From positions 1-64,000 of the forward strand of contig JABCPU010000215.1 of assembly GCA_016800925.1 (NCBI GenBank): a stretch of 64,000 nucleotides of DNA, read 5' to 3'. Position numbers and translations under genes: made by a program. The DNA comes from Suillus spraguei (taxonomy: Eukaryota; Basidiomycota; Agaricomycetes; Boletales; Suillaceae). Positions 10,381 through 21,290 of the stretch are shown piece after piece. The notes beneath the pieces are model-generated. The model had not been told where the DNA came from. It made no database searches and saw nothing but the letters and a program-made list of their open reading frames with translations. How positions within the stretch are numbered: position 1 is the stretch's first letter; the number at the start of each line of letters is the position of its first letter.

Positions 10381-13312
10381 CACAGATACAGACACGGACA
10401 CGGACATGGGCAGCAACAGTAATGAGGGCCGTTACTCAGTCGAATCCCGGCTACTCTCTGCCTATGCTAGGCTGCAATTACAAAACAGGTACATATTGTA
10501 TTTCTTCTACTCAGTCTTTCTGGCTAATCAAGGTTACTGCAGCTCGTCGAAACACCGTAGTGACCAACGGACACGAGAAGCACGCTACACCAATATGCAC
10601 GCTTCATGGCACTTGCAGCTGCCTGCACTGACAAATGCGTATCTCACTTGGAAGCATAACAGTTCGCTCAATGTTGCTCAAACTTCGGCTCACAAGTTCC
10701 AGGTCACAGCGGTGCATGTCTTTGGTACTTTTTTTTAAACGAAAGATTTTGTTACTTACATTTTCTAGAACTAGACTATTTTCATGATATCACACAACAG
10801 CACGAAGAAGTCGCAAATGTGTCTCTATTGCATGTGGGTCTACTTGGCTGCTCTCCTACTGCACCGACTGTTGCAATTAGCCTGCAATGTCTTGAGCTCT
10901 ATCATCAGCTTCGACAACGGCAATCTTCATTCAGCATCCAGGCGTTCACAAAGGTCTTGTGCGCAATACATAATGTAAGTCATTCTTTGTGCATGGACTT
11001 ACAGCATTCTAATCAATCATTAGGTCAATTACGCAAACATTCCGTGATCAATTTTCGATCGCATTCGACATCTATCTCACAATACTTCATAGTGTTCGGT
11101 CTCAAGTGGACATGGCACTCGGCCGCACAGATCCTGACTGGCGCCTTCGACATGGTTGTCCGCCGTGCACGTTTGAGGTCAGTGTATTATTTTTATTTTA
11201 AAAACATCATTGTCTGATCTATTTCAATAGCAACCTAATGAATGTCTGCTGTATCCTGCCAGTCTCAAAGCAATGGATGGGAACAATTCTGCGAAACACA
11301 TGGCAAATGCCGGCAGTGCCGACCTCCACATCTTTCCCAGCAGATACATGATTCCCCGGATCAAGTTGACATGTTCAAGGATGATGTACGACTACGTCCT
11401 GGTGAACGCGGAGCCGATCAACTAACATTTTGCACTGACAATTGGAAAGCCGCTAACTCAACAGAGGAGAACACTGTCCGTGTTTTTGAACAGACTGGTA
11501 TTTTCTCTCTGTGTCGACATGGAATCATTCAAACGGTCACTGAGATGCATCGCAGTGGGAGCTGTAAGTTATCAATACAATTCAATAATATGTTGCTAAT
11601 GATTTTCAAAAGTGCGAAATATCCTCGCTACTATCAATAAGCTTCTCGACGTCTTCGGTGACAATCAAGCCATTGGTAGTGATATCGGTTGCAGTTTATC
11701 TAAGACAGTTGCTGCCAGCTCTATACGAGACAAAGCCTTCAATCGTAAACTTTCGCTGTTGGTGAATGCATTCCACGGACACGCTCACAACTGCAAATGC
11801 CAGCTGCAGTATCACCCCATGTACCTACGTGGCTTCGGACTGAAGATCTCGAAACTTGTGAACGTATTTTTGCAAGCTCGAACGCTGCAGCGTGTCTCAT
11901 TCGTCATGCATCGCATTTTCACTATTCTCAGTTCCTAGACCTGCATTTCGACCAATGGGACATGGATAAATATTTGGAACTCAGTGAGCATTTATTGTCT
12001 GACTATGTAGTAATTCTGATTGATCTAATTGAATTTAGGCCACTTTATTTTCAATAACTACAAACAAGCGGTTACCCTGATTGATGATTTCACCAAAGAA
12101 CTCGACGCCTACCGCTTATCCTTTCCTGACCAAGCCATGGATTTTGAGACTTGGGTAACCGAAGAACTCGCATATCTGGAGTCCATTGCATCGGAGCCAG
12201 CACGCGACGCTCTCGGTCGATTACGTTGAAGCGCTTGAGAAGCTCAACACGTACCAGTAAGTTTCATTTTACTTCGTTTGCATATATTTTAAAGTTCACA
12301 ATCAATCCAGACAACAGTTCGACTTGTTTGGAACTGATAAATTTTTGACGTACTTGCCATCATCATTCACACCTGACTCTGGGTTGAGTGTTGCAGCTTC
12401 TCAATCAACTAAGCAGGCACAAGTGGCTCGGCATGCAGTGGAACACCTGTCTTCAAATTCAAATCAATATTGTTGAGGATCTCGAGACCCGCCTTGACAT
12501 TGCTGAACGGTGGACACCTGGAAATTCAGATTATTGGGAGACACTTGAATATAGCCGACGAGAAATTCATTCGTGCGGTCGAAGATCTTGAGGGTCTTGT
12601 TGTCCAGCGCTTGTTTGAGTTGTCTAAAGCTAATCTCTCATCAACCGGTACTAACTTAATGTTGATTAATGCATTCTCTACTGACAAAATCTTTCGCAGG
12701 CTATAAACTTCGAAGACAAATATCTCGAAGCCATCATCAAACGATCGGGTGCAATTCGTACTGCACTAGACAAGTACAACAAGCTCACTGTCATGCAAAA
12801 TCCACGAAGGCCAACACTACAATATAGTGAGATTCTGTCTTATGCGGCCCTTGGCGAGTTTGACATCCTCAACATTCACGACATGATATCCTGACCAAGC
12901 CTTGGAGCAACACCATGCATCGTCAGATGGGTGTCAAGTACTTCAAGATTTCTCGAGCTCGTGAGGAGATTACTCGACTCAATGTTGAAACCCGCCGCTT
13001 GCACGCTTGGATCGATGCTGAGGATTCTGACATCAAACACGTGGCCACTGAGCTTGAGCTAACTAACCCTCCGCTTGTGTCAGAAATTTGGAGGCTGTAT
13101 CATCGGCAGTGGAGGGTCAATGATGTGCACCGTATTCGTATCAATCGCATATATTCACTTGAAGGATTTACGGCTGTGTTCCTTCTGATGTGACCGCAAC
13201 AGATGACTCATTGGACTCTGTAGATGAAGTCTCAGTAGAGATGATTGAAGATGAATTAGAAGGAGACGAGGCGGCACGATTTGACTTATGTATTCAACAG
13301 ATGTCATTGTAG
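9769..13312 (+). pseudogene. KDZ transposase, frameshifted
   Basis: A multi-exon gene for the KDZ transposase (RNase H fold). Recognisable blocks: a Cys-containing N-terminal part (GCPRCGGFAGSWVDFDMM, about 10260-10310), an Asp/Thr repeat from a GACACG microsatellite (10368-10408), NPGYSLPMLGCNYKTG, LHVGLLGCSPTAPTVAISL (about 10830-10885), SLKAMDGNNSAKHMANAG (11265-11320), the Asp-containing GSDIGCSLSKT (about 11680), FHGHAHNCKCQLQYHPMYLR with its conserved His/Cys, and the acidic block EDLETCERIFASSNA (about 11842-11886). FNNYKQAVTLID and a low-complexity acidic tail follow, ending at TAG 13310-13312. Small deletions break the frame at about 11837-11843 (just before the conserved acidic block), 12207-12215 and 13168-13175. 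The start is uncertain; the ATG at 9769 lies inside the left TIR. Confidence 0.78.
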
Positions 13313-13402
13313 TTCTCTTCTGTGATTTTGCATTACACACGAATTTGAGGATTGATTGTTAACGCATTTACCATTCCTTCAGAACAAGTCTTTATTGCGA
13401 GG

Positions 13403-13741
13403 GGACAGCATAGCAAGGCTCAGAACATGATGTAAGGACTGAAGAAAGGGAAGTCCATGCTGCTACATTGTTACCGTTCCCTCTGAACAGTGTAAGGACT
13501 GAAGAAAGGAAGTCCATGCTGCCACATTGTTACCGTTCCCTCTGAACAGTGTAAGGACTGAAGAAAGGGAAGTCCATGCAGCTACGTTGTTACCATTCCC
13601 TCTGAACAGTGTAAGGACGGCTTGCCATGGACTTCCCTTTCTTCAGTCCTTACACTGTTCAGAGGGAACAGTAACAACGTAGCAGCATGGACTTCCCTTT
13701 CTTCAGTCCTTACATCGTGTTCTGATTGCTATGCTGTGAAG
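13403..13741. repeat. Palindromic array of about 59 bp units in the centre of the KDZ element
   Basis: Three head-to-tail units (starting about 13431, 13491 and 13550), each beginning TGTAAGGACTGAAGAAAGG and ending TTCCCTCTGAACAG, are followed from about 13615 by two copies in reverse orientation (TTCCCTTTCTTCAGTCCTTA). Sequence outside the units is also symmetric: ACAGCATAGCAA near 13405 pairs with TTGCTATGCTGT near 13725. The whole 340 bp is thus one large imperfect palindrome between the two genes of the element. Possible roles include transcription termination for the transposase gene or a transposase-binding cluster; neither is shown by the sequence alone. Confidence 0.85.
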
Positions 13742-14242
13742 ACGAAGAAGTACCTGTGCCAGAATGCATATAATCACGAAGATCTTAAATTGATGGGTAT
13801 TTATTAGTAGTTATCAATGGATCAATCTTAGATTGATGTGACGTTTGTACGCCACATTGCAACTGCATGCAGTGTGCCGCATGTGCATCTGCCTAATACC
13901 TGCCTTATATCTTGCTTCATCCTGTATTTTCATATCCTCCAAGTCTGTTACTTTCTGCAATCGCCCAACTTTGACTATGCCTACTTCAAACTCCACATTC
14001 ATGACAGAATCAAGCGGCCCGGATGGTCATCTGCCTCGGCCATTCCACTGCCTTCACTATTTAGACCTTGCAGTTGGCGCTGATGATGATGCACTGGTGC
14101 ACTTTTTCTTTCTGTCTCTAGAAACTGTGTGCACTCACTGTTGATTCAGCACGACTTCATACTATGTATTCAATTCTATGCAACATTTGATTTCAACCGG
14201 CCGGCAAAATATAGGTACAAATGAGGGCCTCAAGGACGCAGG

Positions 14243-16693
14243 ATGTTCGCCATTAAATCTCCAGATATCATACTCAAAGCTACTGTGTCTCATCCGCCAA
14301 CCTACGAGCTTGCCAATGCCATGAGTGAAATCACTACCACTCTTCTCGGCCATTCGCTCCTCAGATTCGTGACTCCTGGTTTCCCAAACAACTGTTGGAA
14401 AACGGTTGATCTGCCTACTAGACTACGACAGAGTGAGTTTTTTTGTTTTTGTTTGCCTTATTGCCAACTGATTCTCATCTAGATGCTACCATGACTGACA
14501 CGACGTCCAACAATATCTCCGATGTCGAGCAGATTGCTCTTAAACTTAACGACGGTGTGTTCATTCCTTCCATTTTGTTTTTGACAGGATCGCTTAAGGT
14601 CACACTCAGGTACTAAAGAGCTCACGTCTGTGGAGACCCATCCTGGTGTCTACGCTAGAGACACCATGGGTACTTGCTCGACGTTGCTTGATGCATTGGG
14701 CCCTGGCGAATTGGCTGAAAGTCGTTGGTTGCCTCAAGGTTCGGCTCCTGGTTACCCAGTTGTCCGAAATCTCGGCACTGAATGTTTGAACGGTTGTGTT
14801 GGTACCCCAAACACTCCTACCTTTGAGGACGTAAAGGTCATCTTGCCTTGCATGATCTTCCATGCAGTGTTGTCCGTGAGATTCACTCTTGTGTTCTTCA
14901 GGGGGAAGGCTTTGAGGACATGCAGTGGCCATATGTTCTTGATGATAACTTGGTGCTTGAGCCTCGAAAATCTGCTCTTTTGTACGCTATGCATAATCTA
15001 GGTGAGTTTTGAGTTTTGGCAAAGGAGCAAAATGACTGAATCAAATTTTAGTGTCTTTGATCTACTAAGTACAATTTTTTGTAACGTTATCACATGTCAG
15101 AATTTCGTATTTTCTTTCGGGTCTGTATTTTCGAGCGAGTGCCGTTGCTGCGCTGCTGTCTGATAAATAGCCCTCAATGTAAGTCAGAATTTTCATTACT
15201 TACCTGCCTATTCAGTTCATCATGGCACGCAGAAATACAAGCAAAGTCAAGAAAATCTGTCCCCAGCTCACAATGTGTCAGAAGGCTGCGCGTTGTGCAA
15301 AGTTCATTGCACTCACTGATGATGTGAACAGTGCTCGCATAACCTACATGACCAGGTTCAAGTCCTTGCCAAGAAACATGGATGGTGAGACCTTCTATCA
15401 TGATACATAACGACAGTACTCGAGGCTCAACAGATGCTACTAGCTCTGAGCGTTGGACGTGACGTCAACTTTACCTTGGGGGTCAGACTGTTCGGCGTTC
15501 TCGGCATCCAAACGCATGGAATGCATTTGTTCGCCAACGACTGGATGACATAAATGAAGGTGTGTGTATCTATATCACTTTGTGCTCAATTTTCAACTCC
15601 TTTCCAGGCCTATCAAAGGGTAACCGTTGGAAACTCACAGAGTTTATTGAGTCTCATAAAGAAACTCTTTGCAATGACTATGCAAGACTCTCCACGCTCA
15701 AAAGAATAATTATGAAGTCGAGATTATCAAGATGCGTGCCGACAAGCAGCGCATGGTCCGCGACAACCCAAGAGCGGTCCAGCGCGACATGCAGGCTACT
15801 TTTGCTGCTATGGACCAAGAGGTACTTTCTTATTTTCTTCATCACTCGTTTTTCTGACAGGCATATCATCCAGTGGACAGCTATTTGCTCCCACCTCGGT
15901 GTTGAAGGCTTTATGTGGCTGTCCGCGGTGGAATTGAGGACCTTAGTGGTCCCAAACTCTTTTTTTCAGAGAAGGCCGAGAAGTTTGTGCGAGCCATTCT
16001 GGATCTTGAGCCTCAGCACCTGGCATTAAAACTGGAAGCATTTGCTGTCTCTGGCCTCGGTAAGTTTCTATATTTTACTCTAACTAATGTGTTTTTGATG
16101 ATGTTCTATTCCTGCAGCTGAAGACATACCGACTATATCAACGGAGAAAAAATCCCTCAACCAGCTGGTCAGTGAATGTCGGACGCTCAAACAAGACGAA
16201 CTTGGTGAGTGCCATCTCTATCATCGAGTTTTCATTTGTTGCTGATGTTGATGCAGACTTTATCTTGCGCGAAAACAAACTCGCCAACCATGCGAAAATG
16301 AACTATACTAACTACGAGCATGCCATTGTTGAACACTATGGTGTGGAGCTCAAAGGTTGGCCCTTCAAACTTCTGCCAGTCCGAAATCCCTCTCGTATTG
16401 GTGGACGCAAGTCAGTGCAATTATTGATCAACACACTCATCATTGAGACCTGTAAATGGATGAAGCTAACTGAGGAAGAGCTTGCAGACAGGATTACCAG
16501 CAATCATGCTCGTCAAGCAGCTGGGGAGACCATCTACAAACCACGGAAGACGCGCACCAAAAAGACAGTAGAAAAGAGTGCTGCCATTGTTGAGAGTAGC
16601 AGTGAGAGTGATGAGAATGAAGGGGATGATGGAAACGAGAACAAAGGGCATGATGGGGATGAGAACGAAGGGCATGATGGGGACAATGAGTAA
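14243..16693 (+). CDS. Second gene of the KDZ element, unknown function
   Basis: A multi-exon plus-strand gene inside the transposon. Pieces with coding character: MFAIKSPDIILKATVSHPPT (ATG 14243), TMTDTTSNNISDVEQIALKL (after an intron ending about 14482), LDALGPGELAESRWLPQGSA (14680-14740), EDMQWPYVLDDNLVLEPRKS, and a long last exon with MNYTNYEHAIVEHYGVEL (16300-16350), GWPFKLLP and CKWMKLTEEELADRI. A basic patch (KPRKTRTKKT) and an acidic repeat (NEGHDGDNE) precede the TAA at 16691-16693. The last exon resembles hypothetical proteins very common in Agaricomycetes that share the pattern NYxxxIVExYxVxLxGWP and CxWVKM. No catalytic motif is recognisable, and I see no TET/JBP dioxygenase motif, although such genes accompany some fungal KDZ elements. 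Exon limits in the middle are not resolved and a frameshift cannot be excluded. Confidence 0.58.
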
Positions 16694-16735
16694 TCATTAG
16701 CATTATTAGTACAGAGCATATGTATTTGCTATGGA

Positions 16736-16945
16736 AGTATAAGGGCTGAAGAAAGGGGAAGTCCATCATGCAACACTATTACCGTTCCCTCGAAATACAG
16801 TGTAAGGGCTGAAGAAGGGGAAATCCATCGTGGAGGATTGTTGCCGTTCCCTCGAAATAGGTGTAAGGGCTGAAGAATGGGAAGCCCATGCTGCTACACC
16901 ATCTGTGTCGTGTAAGGGCTGAAGAATGGGAAGTCCATGCTACTA
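16736..16945 (+). repeat. Direct array of about 59 bp units next to the right TIR
   Basis: Four head-to-tail copies of a unit beginning TRTAAGGGCTGAAGAA and containing CCGTTCCCTCGAAATA, at about 16738, 16800, 16862 and 16911. They are clearly related to the central units at 13403-13741 (GGACTGAAGAAAGGGAAGTCCAT against GGGCTGAAGAAAGGGGAAGTCCAT, each quoted in part) but all point the same way. Confidence 0.85.
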
Positions 16946-16949
16946 CACC

Positions 16950-17758
16950 GTCCGTGTCACCATCGCTGCTGTCTGACGCTGCATCAACGACTCACCATCG
17001 TAAACTGGTCCATCGTATCGAAAGTCGACCCAGCTTCCAGCGAAGCCTCCACAGCGAGGGCAGCCTGCTGTGTGTGATGCTGATCTGTGCATACGTCACT
17101 GTAAGAATGAAAAAAAGACTGATCTGTACACTCACCTTGAGCTTAGAATTGGAGCTCTCTCTTCAGCTCGCAGGCGGTCTGCTTGTATATGGGTGAGGCT
17201 TGCAGATGTGGTCTGTGGGCCTGTATGACGAAGTACGGTCATTGTGACCCTCTGCGACGTTGTGCAGAATGGACGCCGTCTCCCCATAGCGGTGAGGAAC
17301 AAGAGTTAGTATGCTTAGTCAGAACACAGAAGGTACACAAGTACTCACTGAATATGTAGCTAAAAATGAGACAGATGCACCTGAAAAACATCATAAGAGT
17401 AGAGTAAGACCATAAGAAACAGGATGCACAAAAACGCGCTCAGATTTGGGTAAGGTTGAGTGATATAGCGTGCTCGTCGTTGTAGACGATGAGCAGAGCT
17501 GTGGGAACGTTGGTGCCCAGCGGCGTGGGAGTGGTTGGCACCCCAGCCCGCACATTGCCAAAAGTTGATTACGCTGTAGTCAGCTAAGCCACCGTCGGAT
17601 AAAGCCGAGAGGAAAAAAACATACCTGCGAAGTCACTGCTGATTACTGAAGTAAGTGGTGCCAGTACTGTAGTATAGATTATTCCCTCTAACTAGTAATG
17701 CGAGAGCGTACATTCTCACATTACTAAGTAGTAACATAAATGGTGTCCACTCAGGTGG
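16950..17758 (-). repeat. Right terminal inverted repeat of the KDZ element
   Basis: About 809 bp, the reverse complement of 9568-10380. It therefore carries an antisense copy of the transposase 5' exons without the rest of the gene. The inner edge near 16950 abuts the direct 59 bp repeat array. Confidence 0.85.
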
Positions 17759-17764
17759 CTTGAG
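17759..17764. repeat. Right candidate target-site duplication of the KDZ element
   Basis: CTTGAG, directly after the last base of the right TIR, identical to 9562-9567. Confidence 0.6.
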
Positions 17765-18369
17765 CATGAAGCGGACTCCGAGCTTGCCATTCTGGGATAT
17801 GGCGGATGATAGGTTACGGTTCGATTTGCGATATGCCGCAACTTATTTTGAAGTCCGACCCAATGTTTGTTCCGAACTTTATTAGTATGCACGATATGGC
17901 CCTGTCACATGAATCACAAATCAGTTCTATGCCAGTCTGTGGCGACTCTGCGGCGCCGTGCTCACTAAGGTATATCCACAGCTGTTGGCGAGCATTACTA
18001 TTAATATCACAACATTAGTGGCGACCTTTTTTTAATTTTTAATTTTTATTCAATTTCTGTCCTTTGCAGATGAGGCTCTATGTAGGACATTACGGTCTAG
18101 TCTATGGGACCCCCGGCGTCCCTTTCGCATCTCCAGGTGCGCGAATGTCCTGATGTAAGGTGTGCCCCCATCAGTCTGCCGTTCCCGCCAGCCATTTTAG
18201 ATGTGCCACCTTGTTGATGAGATGACTTAGTGCTGTTAGCGACCTGCCAGGTGCTAATGAACTTGAGTGGTGTCTGCGACGGGTGCTCTATTAAGAGCAG
18301 CGGCCCGTGCGTATCGGTCTCCTAGCGTGGAGTGCGCTAGTTGCGTCGGTCGGAGGTGGCGCTACATGC
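17765..18369. other. Non-coding stretch with a dispersed repeat
   Basis: Host sequence to the right of the KDZ insertion. About 90 bp at 17795-17890 (GATAGGTTACGGTTCGATTT, GCCGCAACTTATTTTGAAGT) recurs in reverse orientation at about 33505-33605. Otherwise I see no gene; the T-rich run at about 18029-18055 is not part of a recognisable feature. Confidence 0.5.
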
Positions 18370-19116
18370 TGTCTCACGACCTACGTCACAGAGATGAGAT
18401 TCTTGATGACGATCAAAGATGTAGAAGTGATGAGCTTCTATGAAGTTCAAATAGAGATGATAAGCTTATGAAAAGCTTATTGAAGGAAGTTCAGGGTCGA
18501 AGATCAAGTAGATTCAAGTTAAAGAAGTACAAGGCTATCTGCGCGTATTTTATATGTAAGATTGAAGCAGAGTGTGAATATGTAAGTATCGCTGAATTAA
18601 GTATGAAGTCAGATAGCCAATAAGAGGATGCATGCTCGTGAACGAGTCAGAGGCATATCAACCAATGAGAATGCACATGTGTGTGAAGGGGTCATAAGTG
18701 CGGAGCCGAAGGTATAAAGGGTATGAGCCAATGAGGGCGACGCATGAGTCAAGAAAGGTAAATGGTAAAAGGATAAAGCATAACATGATACCAAGACGTC
18801 CTTGAAGGTAGACAGGGGGTTCCCGTGAACCGAGCAAGTGTACATGTTGAAGCGCAAGGTAATGCACGAGTGCAGAGGAGGCGCTTGAAGTCGCGAAGCA
18901 AGAGAGGCGTGTATAGGCGTGAAGGAGGTAGAGGCATGCGAAAGAGGGCGTGTTCAATGATGATGGAGGAGACGAGCATAGGTGAGGTAGGGAGTGACAA
19001 CAGCAAGCCAGATGAGGTAGCAGAGGACGAGGATAGAAGCCTCGTTGGCATGAGAGTAGACAGTGATGCATAGGAGGAAAAATGATAGTAGGGGCACAAG
19101 AAGTGTTCTTGTAACA
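18370..19116 (-). mobile_element. Probable solo LTR of a Gypsy-type element
   Basis: A 747 bp segment starting TGTCTCACGACC and ending TTCTTGTAACA. Its last part (AAAATGATAGTAGGGGCAC) resembles the end of the chromovirus LTR at 25020-25494 (GAAAATGAATAGGGGCAC ... GTAACA). It has no coding capacity; the long open frames on its minus strand are Ser/Leu/Pro-rich shadows. The flanking 5 bp are not identical (CATGC and AGTGC), so the exact left end is unsure. Confidence 0.42.
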
Positions 19117-19444
19117 AGTGCTTACATTGAATGTATATGGCTATTGTATGTGACAACTATGTAAACGCATACTCAGTTTGCGAAGGCGATGGGTACAGGA
19201 ATCAGGAGGGATGCAAATGGGTGAGTCATGGTGGCTGATGTGCTGTTTGGCTGTCAGTGGATGCATTTGGCTGATACCGCTTCTCTTGTGGATGATTCCG
19301 TGTATATGAGTGGGTGGGGTGTTTGTGGTACAGGGTGGTGTTACAGAGTGATGGTACAGAGTGTTGATATCTGTTGCAGAGGTTGGGATGTGAAGGTGCA
19401 CTGAGCACCGTTCTGATGGTCTATGGGTCTGCTAAGGGTCTAAC

Positions 19445-21290
19445 TGCATTGATCTGGGGATGGATGAGGTAGTGGGATCTCACCAAAAGTCTTCCTGAGT
19501 CTCTGGGTTGCATTGAGGTAGCAGACTAGGTGTTGGGTGGCTATAGGGTTGGCTAGAAGAAAGGGTAGGGAGGTGGCTTTTCAGCTGAGTGCGACAACAA
19601 GGGCATGATATTCATGATGATAGAAGGGGCAGTCCAGGAGGAGATGAGACACAGTTTCATTCATGCCCAGGCAATGTGGACAGTGCGAGATGGAGCTTTG
19701 CCTATGCAATGAAGGTGGTGGCACAGCAGAGCATGTTGAGTGCATAGGGCCATATAGACCCCAGTCAGACACTTGGGGAAAGCGGTGGTTAGCTTGACAA
19801 AGGAGCATTGTAATAACTTAGGGTCAATATTATTAGTTTGATTGTAATGAGGAGATTTATGCCATAGTCTCTCCCAGCAAGTGTGTGAGTAAGCTTTGTA
19901 GGTGGTGTAGCGAACAAAGTCACACTGACCATGAAAGTGCCGTTTTAACAAGTGTCTCATTACTGTCTACAGTGGCTACCGAGAAAACCCTATAGCGAGC
20001 ATTACCCCTTTTCACTTCACCGGTACTGTTTTGCTCCATGGATCCTTGCCCCTTACCGAATCTCGCTACCGATGTCCTCCTGTCCATTCCATTTCTGTCT
20101 ATGATCCATTGGTGCGTAGCATATTCGTTTCCACCATTACTAAAGCTACGGCAAGACTTACCTTACCTTCCGTGACACCACTTGCTCACTGCATGCCTCT
20201 TAGCTAAATATCTCTATCTCGCTACCGTTCTCGCTATGTATTCCGGCCATTCACGGTACATGTTAAAAAGGACTCTTCGCACATTCCGGTACTTTTACTT
20301 TCCCTCTATGGTACACATGGTACTTAGGAATTGTCACCCCTACTGTCTTTAAGAATTGTTTTACTGCTGCACGCACCACGCTCTATACCGCTTTCCCGCC
20401 TACACTTTCCGCGCTTCATCCTACGCTTCACGCTTGTTTTACCACCAGTTTCCCACGCCTTGCCCAGTTTTACCGCACGCACTACGCAGTTTTACCACTT
20501 TTGCTACTGCTTGTCTATCGCTTTCCCACGCTTACCGCTAGTATTACCGCAAGTTTCCCACGGACTGGAGGTCACCGCTAGCATCTCGCTACCTCCGACG
20601 GCATTCTCGCACCACAGGTTGGGCAATATTGAACTATACTAACTTAGCATTCCCTTTAGGGTCGAACGTTCTTGCCTTCGCAAGTGAAGCAGACTAGGTA
20701 AAGCGCAAGACTCGCATACTAGCTCAGGCCATGGTTTATCTACAGCCCAGGCTAGATTGTATCTTTACAGCGGCTTTGAGTGCTGAGATGCTGAGTGGCA
20801 TTGATCCGTACCAAGGAAGTTGGGTAGACTTGCTACAGGGCTGTTATTGTGGCGGCCTTCCACTGCCTTCTTTGTGTGCTTGTCTGCCTCTTTGTTACCA
20901 TGTAGTCAGAGTGTCCTAAAATCCATCGGACGGTGACCTTGAAGTCTCTGTGTTCCCTTGCAAGATCAGCTAACCTGTCACAGAATAGATCAGTCAAGTA
21001 GGATCCTGGACATGGATGGAAGCCTTCACTGGATTGTATTGCAGCTTGATTGTCAACCAGGATAGTATGTACTGGGAAGGTAGGGTCCACTTCTGTGGCT
21101 AGTAACTCAGCCGCTAGGTTCAGGCTGATGGCCTCTGCCTCGAACATGGTGTGTTCCTCGTCTGTTCCAAGATGGTATTGAAGGGTTCTTGGTTTTTGAC
21201 CTGCGTGAAATAGGGTTGCTGCGGCTCTGATCTTGCCCTCATGGCCCGAGCCATCACTGTATATAGTGGCAACCTATCCTTTGGATTCCT
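19445..21290 (-). mobile_element. Tad-type LINE fragment: RNase H domain and C-terminal zinc motif, interrupted
   Basis: Minus-strand remnants of the 3' part of a non-LTR retrotransposon ORF2. From 21290 down: the RNase H domain with YSDGSG, the Glu-containing MFEAEAISLNLAAELL, LVDNQAAIQSSEGFHP and VTVRWILGHSD; then, left of an insertion at 19906-20769, the tail with CFVKLTTAFPK-like residues, GVYMALCTQHALLCHHL and the CPHC...HLLLDCPFYHHE zinc motif. The reverse transcriptase is not recognisable in the 1.3 kb to the right. Frames are broken. The RNase H sequence differs from that of the fuller LINE at 36.7-43.1 kb, so this is a different family. Confidence 0.7.
19906..20769. mobile_element. 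LTR-like insertion, copy 1 (864 bp), inside the LINE
   Basis: Starts TGTAGCGAAC and ends ATTGTATCTTTACA (TG...CA). It is flanked by GTGG at 19902-19905 and GCGG at 20770-20773, a 4 bp target duplication with one change. Taking the segment out brings the interrupted LINE frame together. The right half is closely similar to copy 2 at 23276-24183 (AACTATACTAACTTAGCATT, AGTGAAGCAGACTAG, CTACAGCCCAGGCTAGATTG). A middle section consists of degenerate TTTACCGC/TTTCCCACGC motifs. No coding sequence: a solo LTR or a very short non-autonomous element. Confidence 0.7.

Larger units (their letters stand above)
9568..17758 (+). mobile_element. KDZ-superfamily DNA transposon, about 8.2 kb
   Basis: An element bounded by terminal inverted repeats of about 810 bp (9568-10380 and 16950-17758), starting CCACCTGAG at both ends. 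The hexamer CTTGAG sits immediately outside each end (9562-9567 and 17759-17764) and is the candidate target-site duplication. Inside, on the plus strand, lie a transposase of the Kyakuja-Dileera-Zisupton type and a second gene of unknown function, plus related subrepeats of about 59 bp in the middle and before the right TIR. KDZ elements are abundant in mushroom-forming fungi. Described KDZ elements usually make longer target duplications (8 bp for Zisupton as I recall), so the 6 bp reading is a candidate only. The transposase is frameshifted, so this copy should not move by itself. Confidence 0.85.

Noticed and set aside
14243..16693. A TET/JBP dioxygenase accompanying the KDZ transposase
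   Set aside because: I looked for the His-x-Asp and downstream His/Arg pattern and saw none; the family is a different one.
18658..19156. Long minus-strand frames rich in Ser, Leu and Pro
   Set aside because: They lie in the probable solo LTR and reflect its purine-rich plus strand, not a protein.
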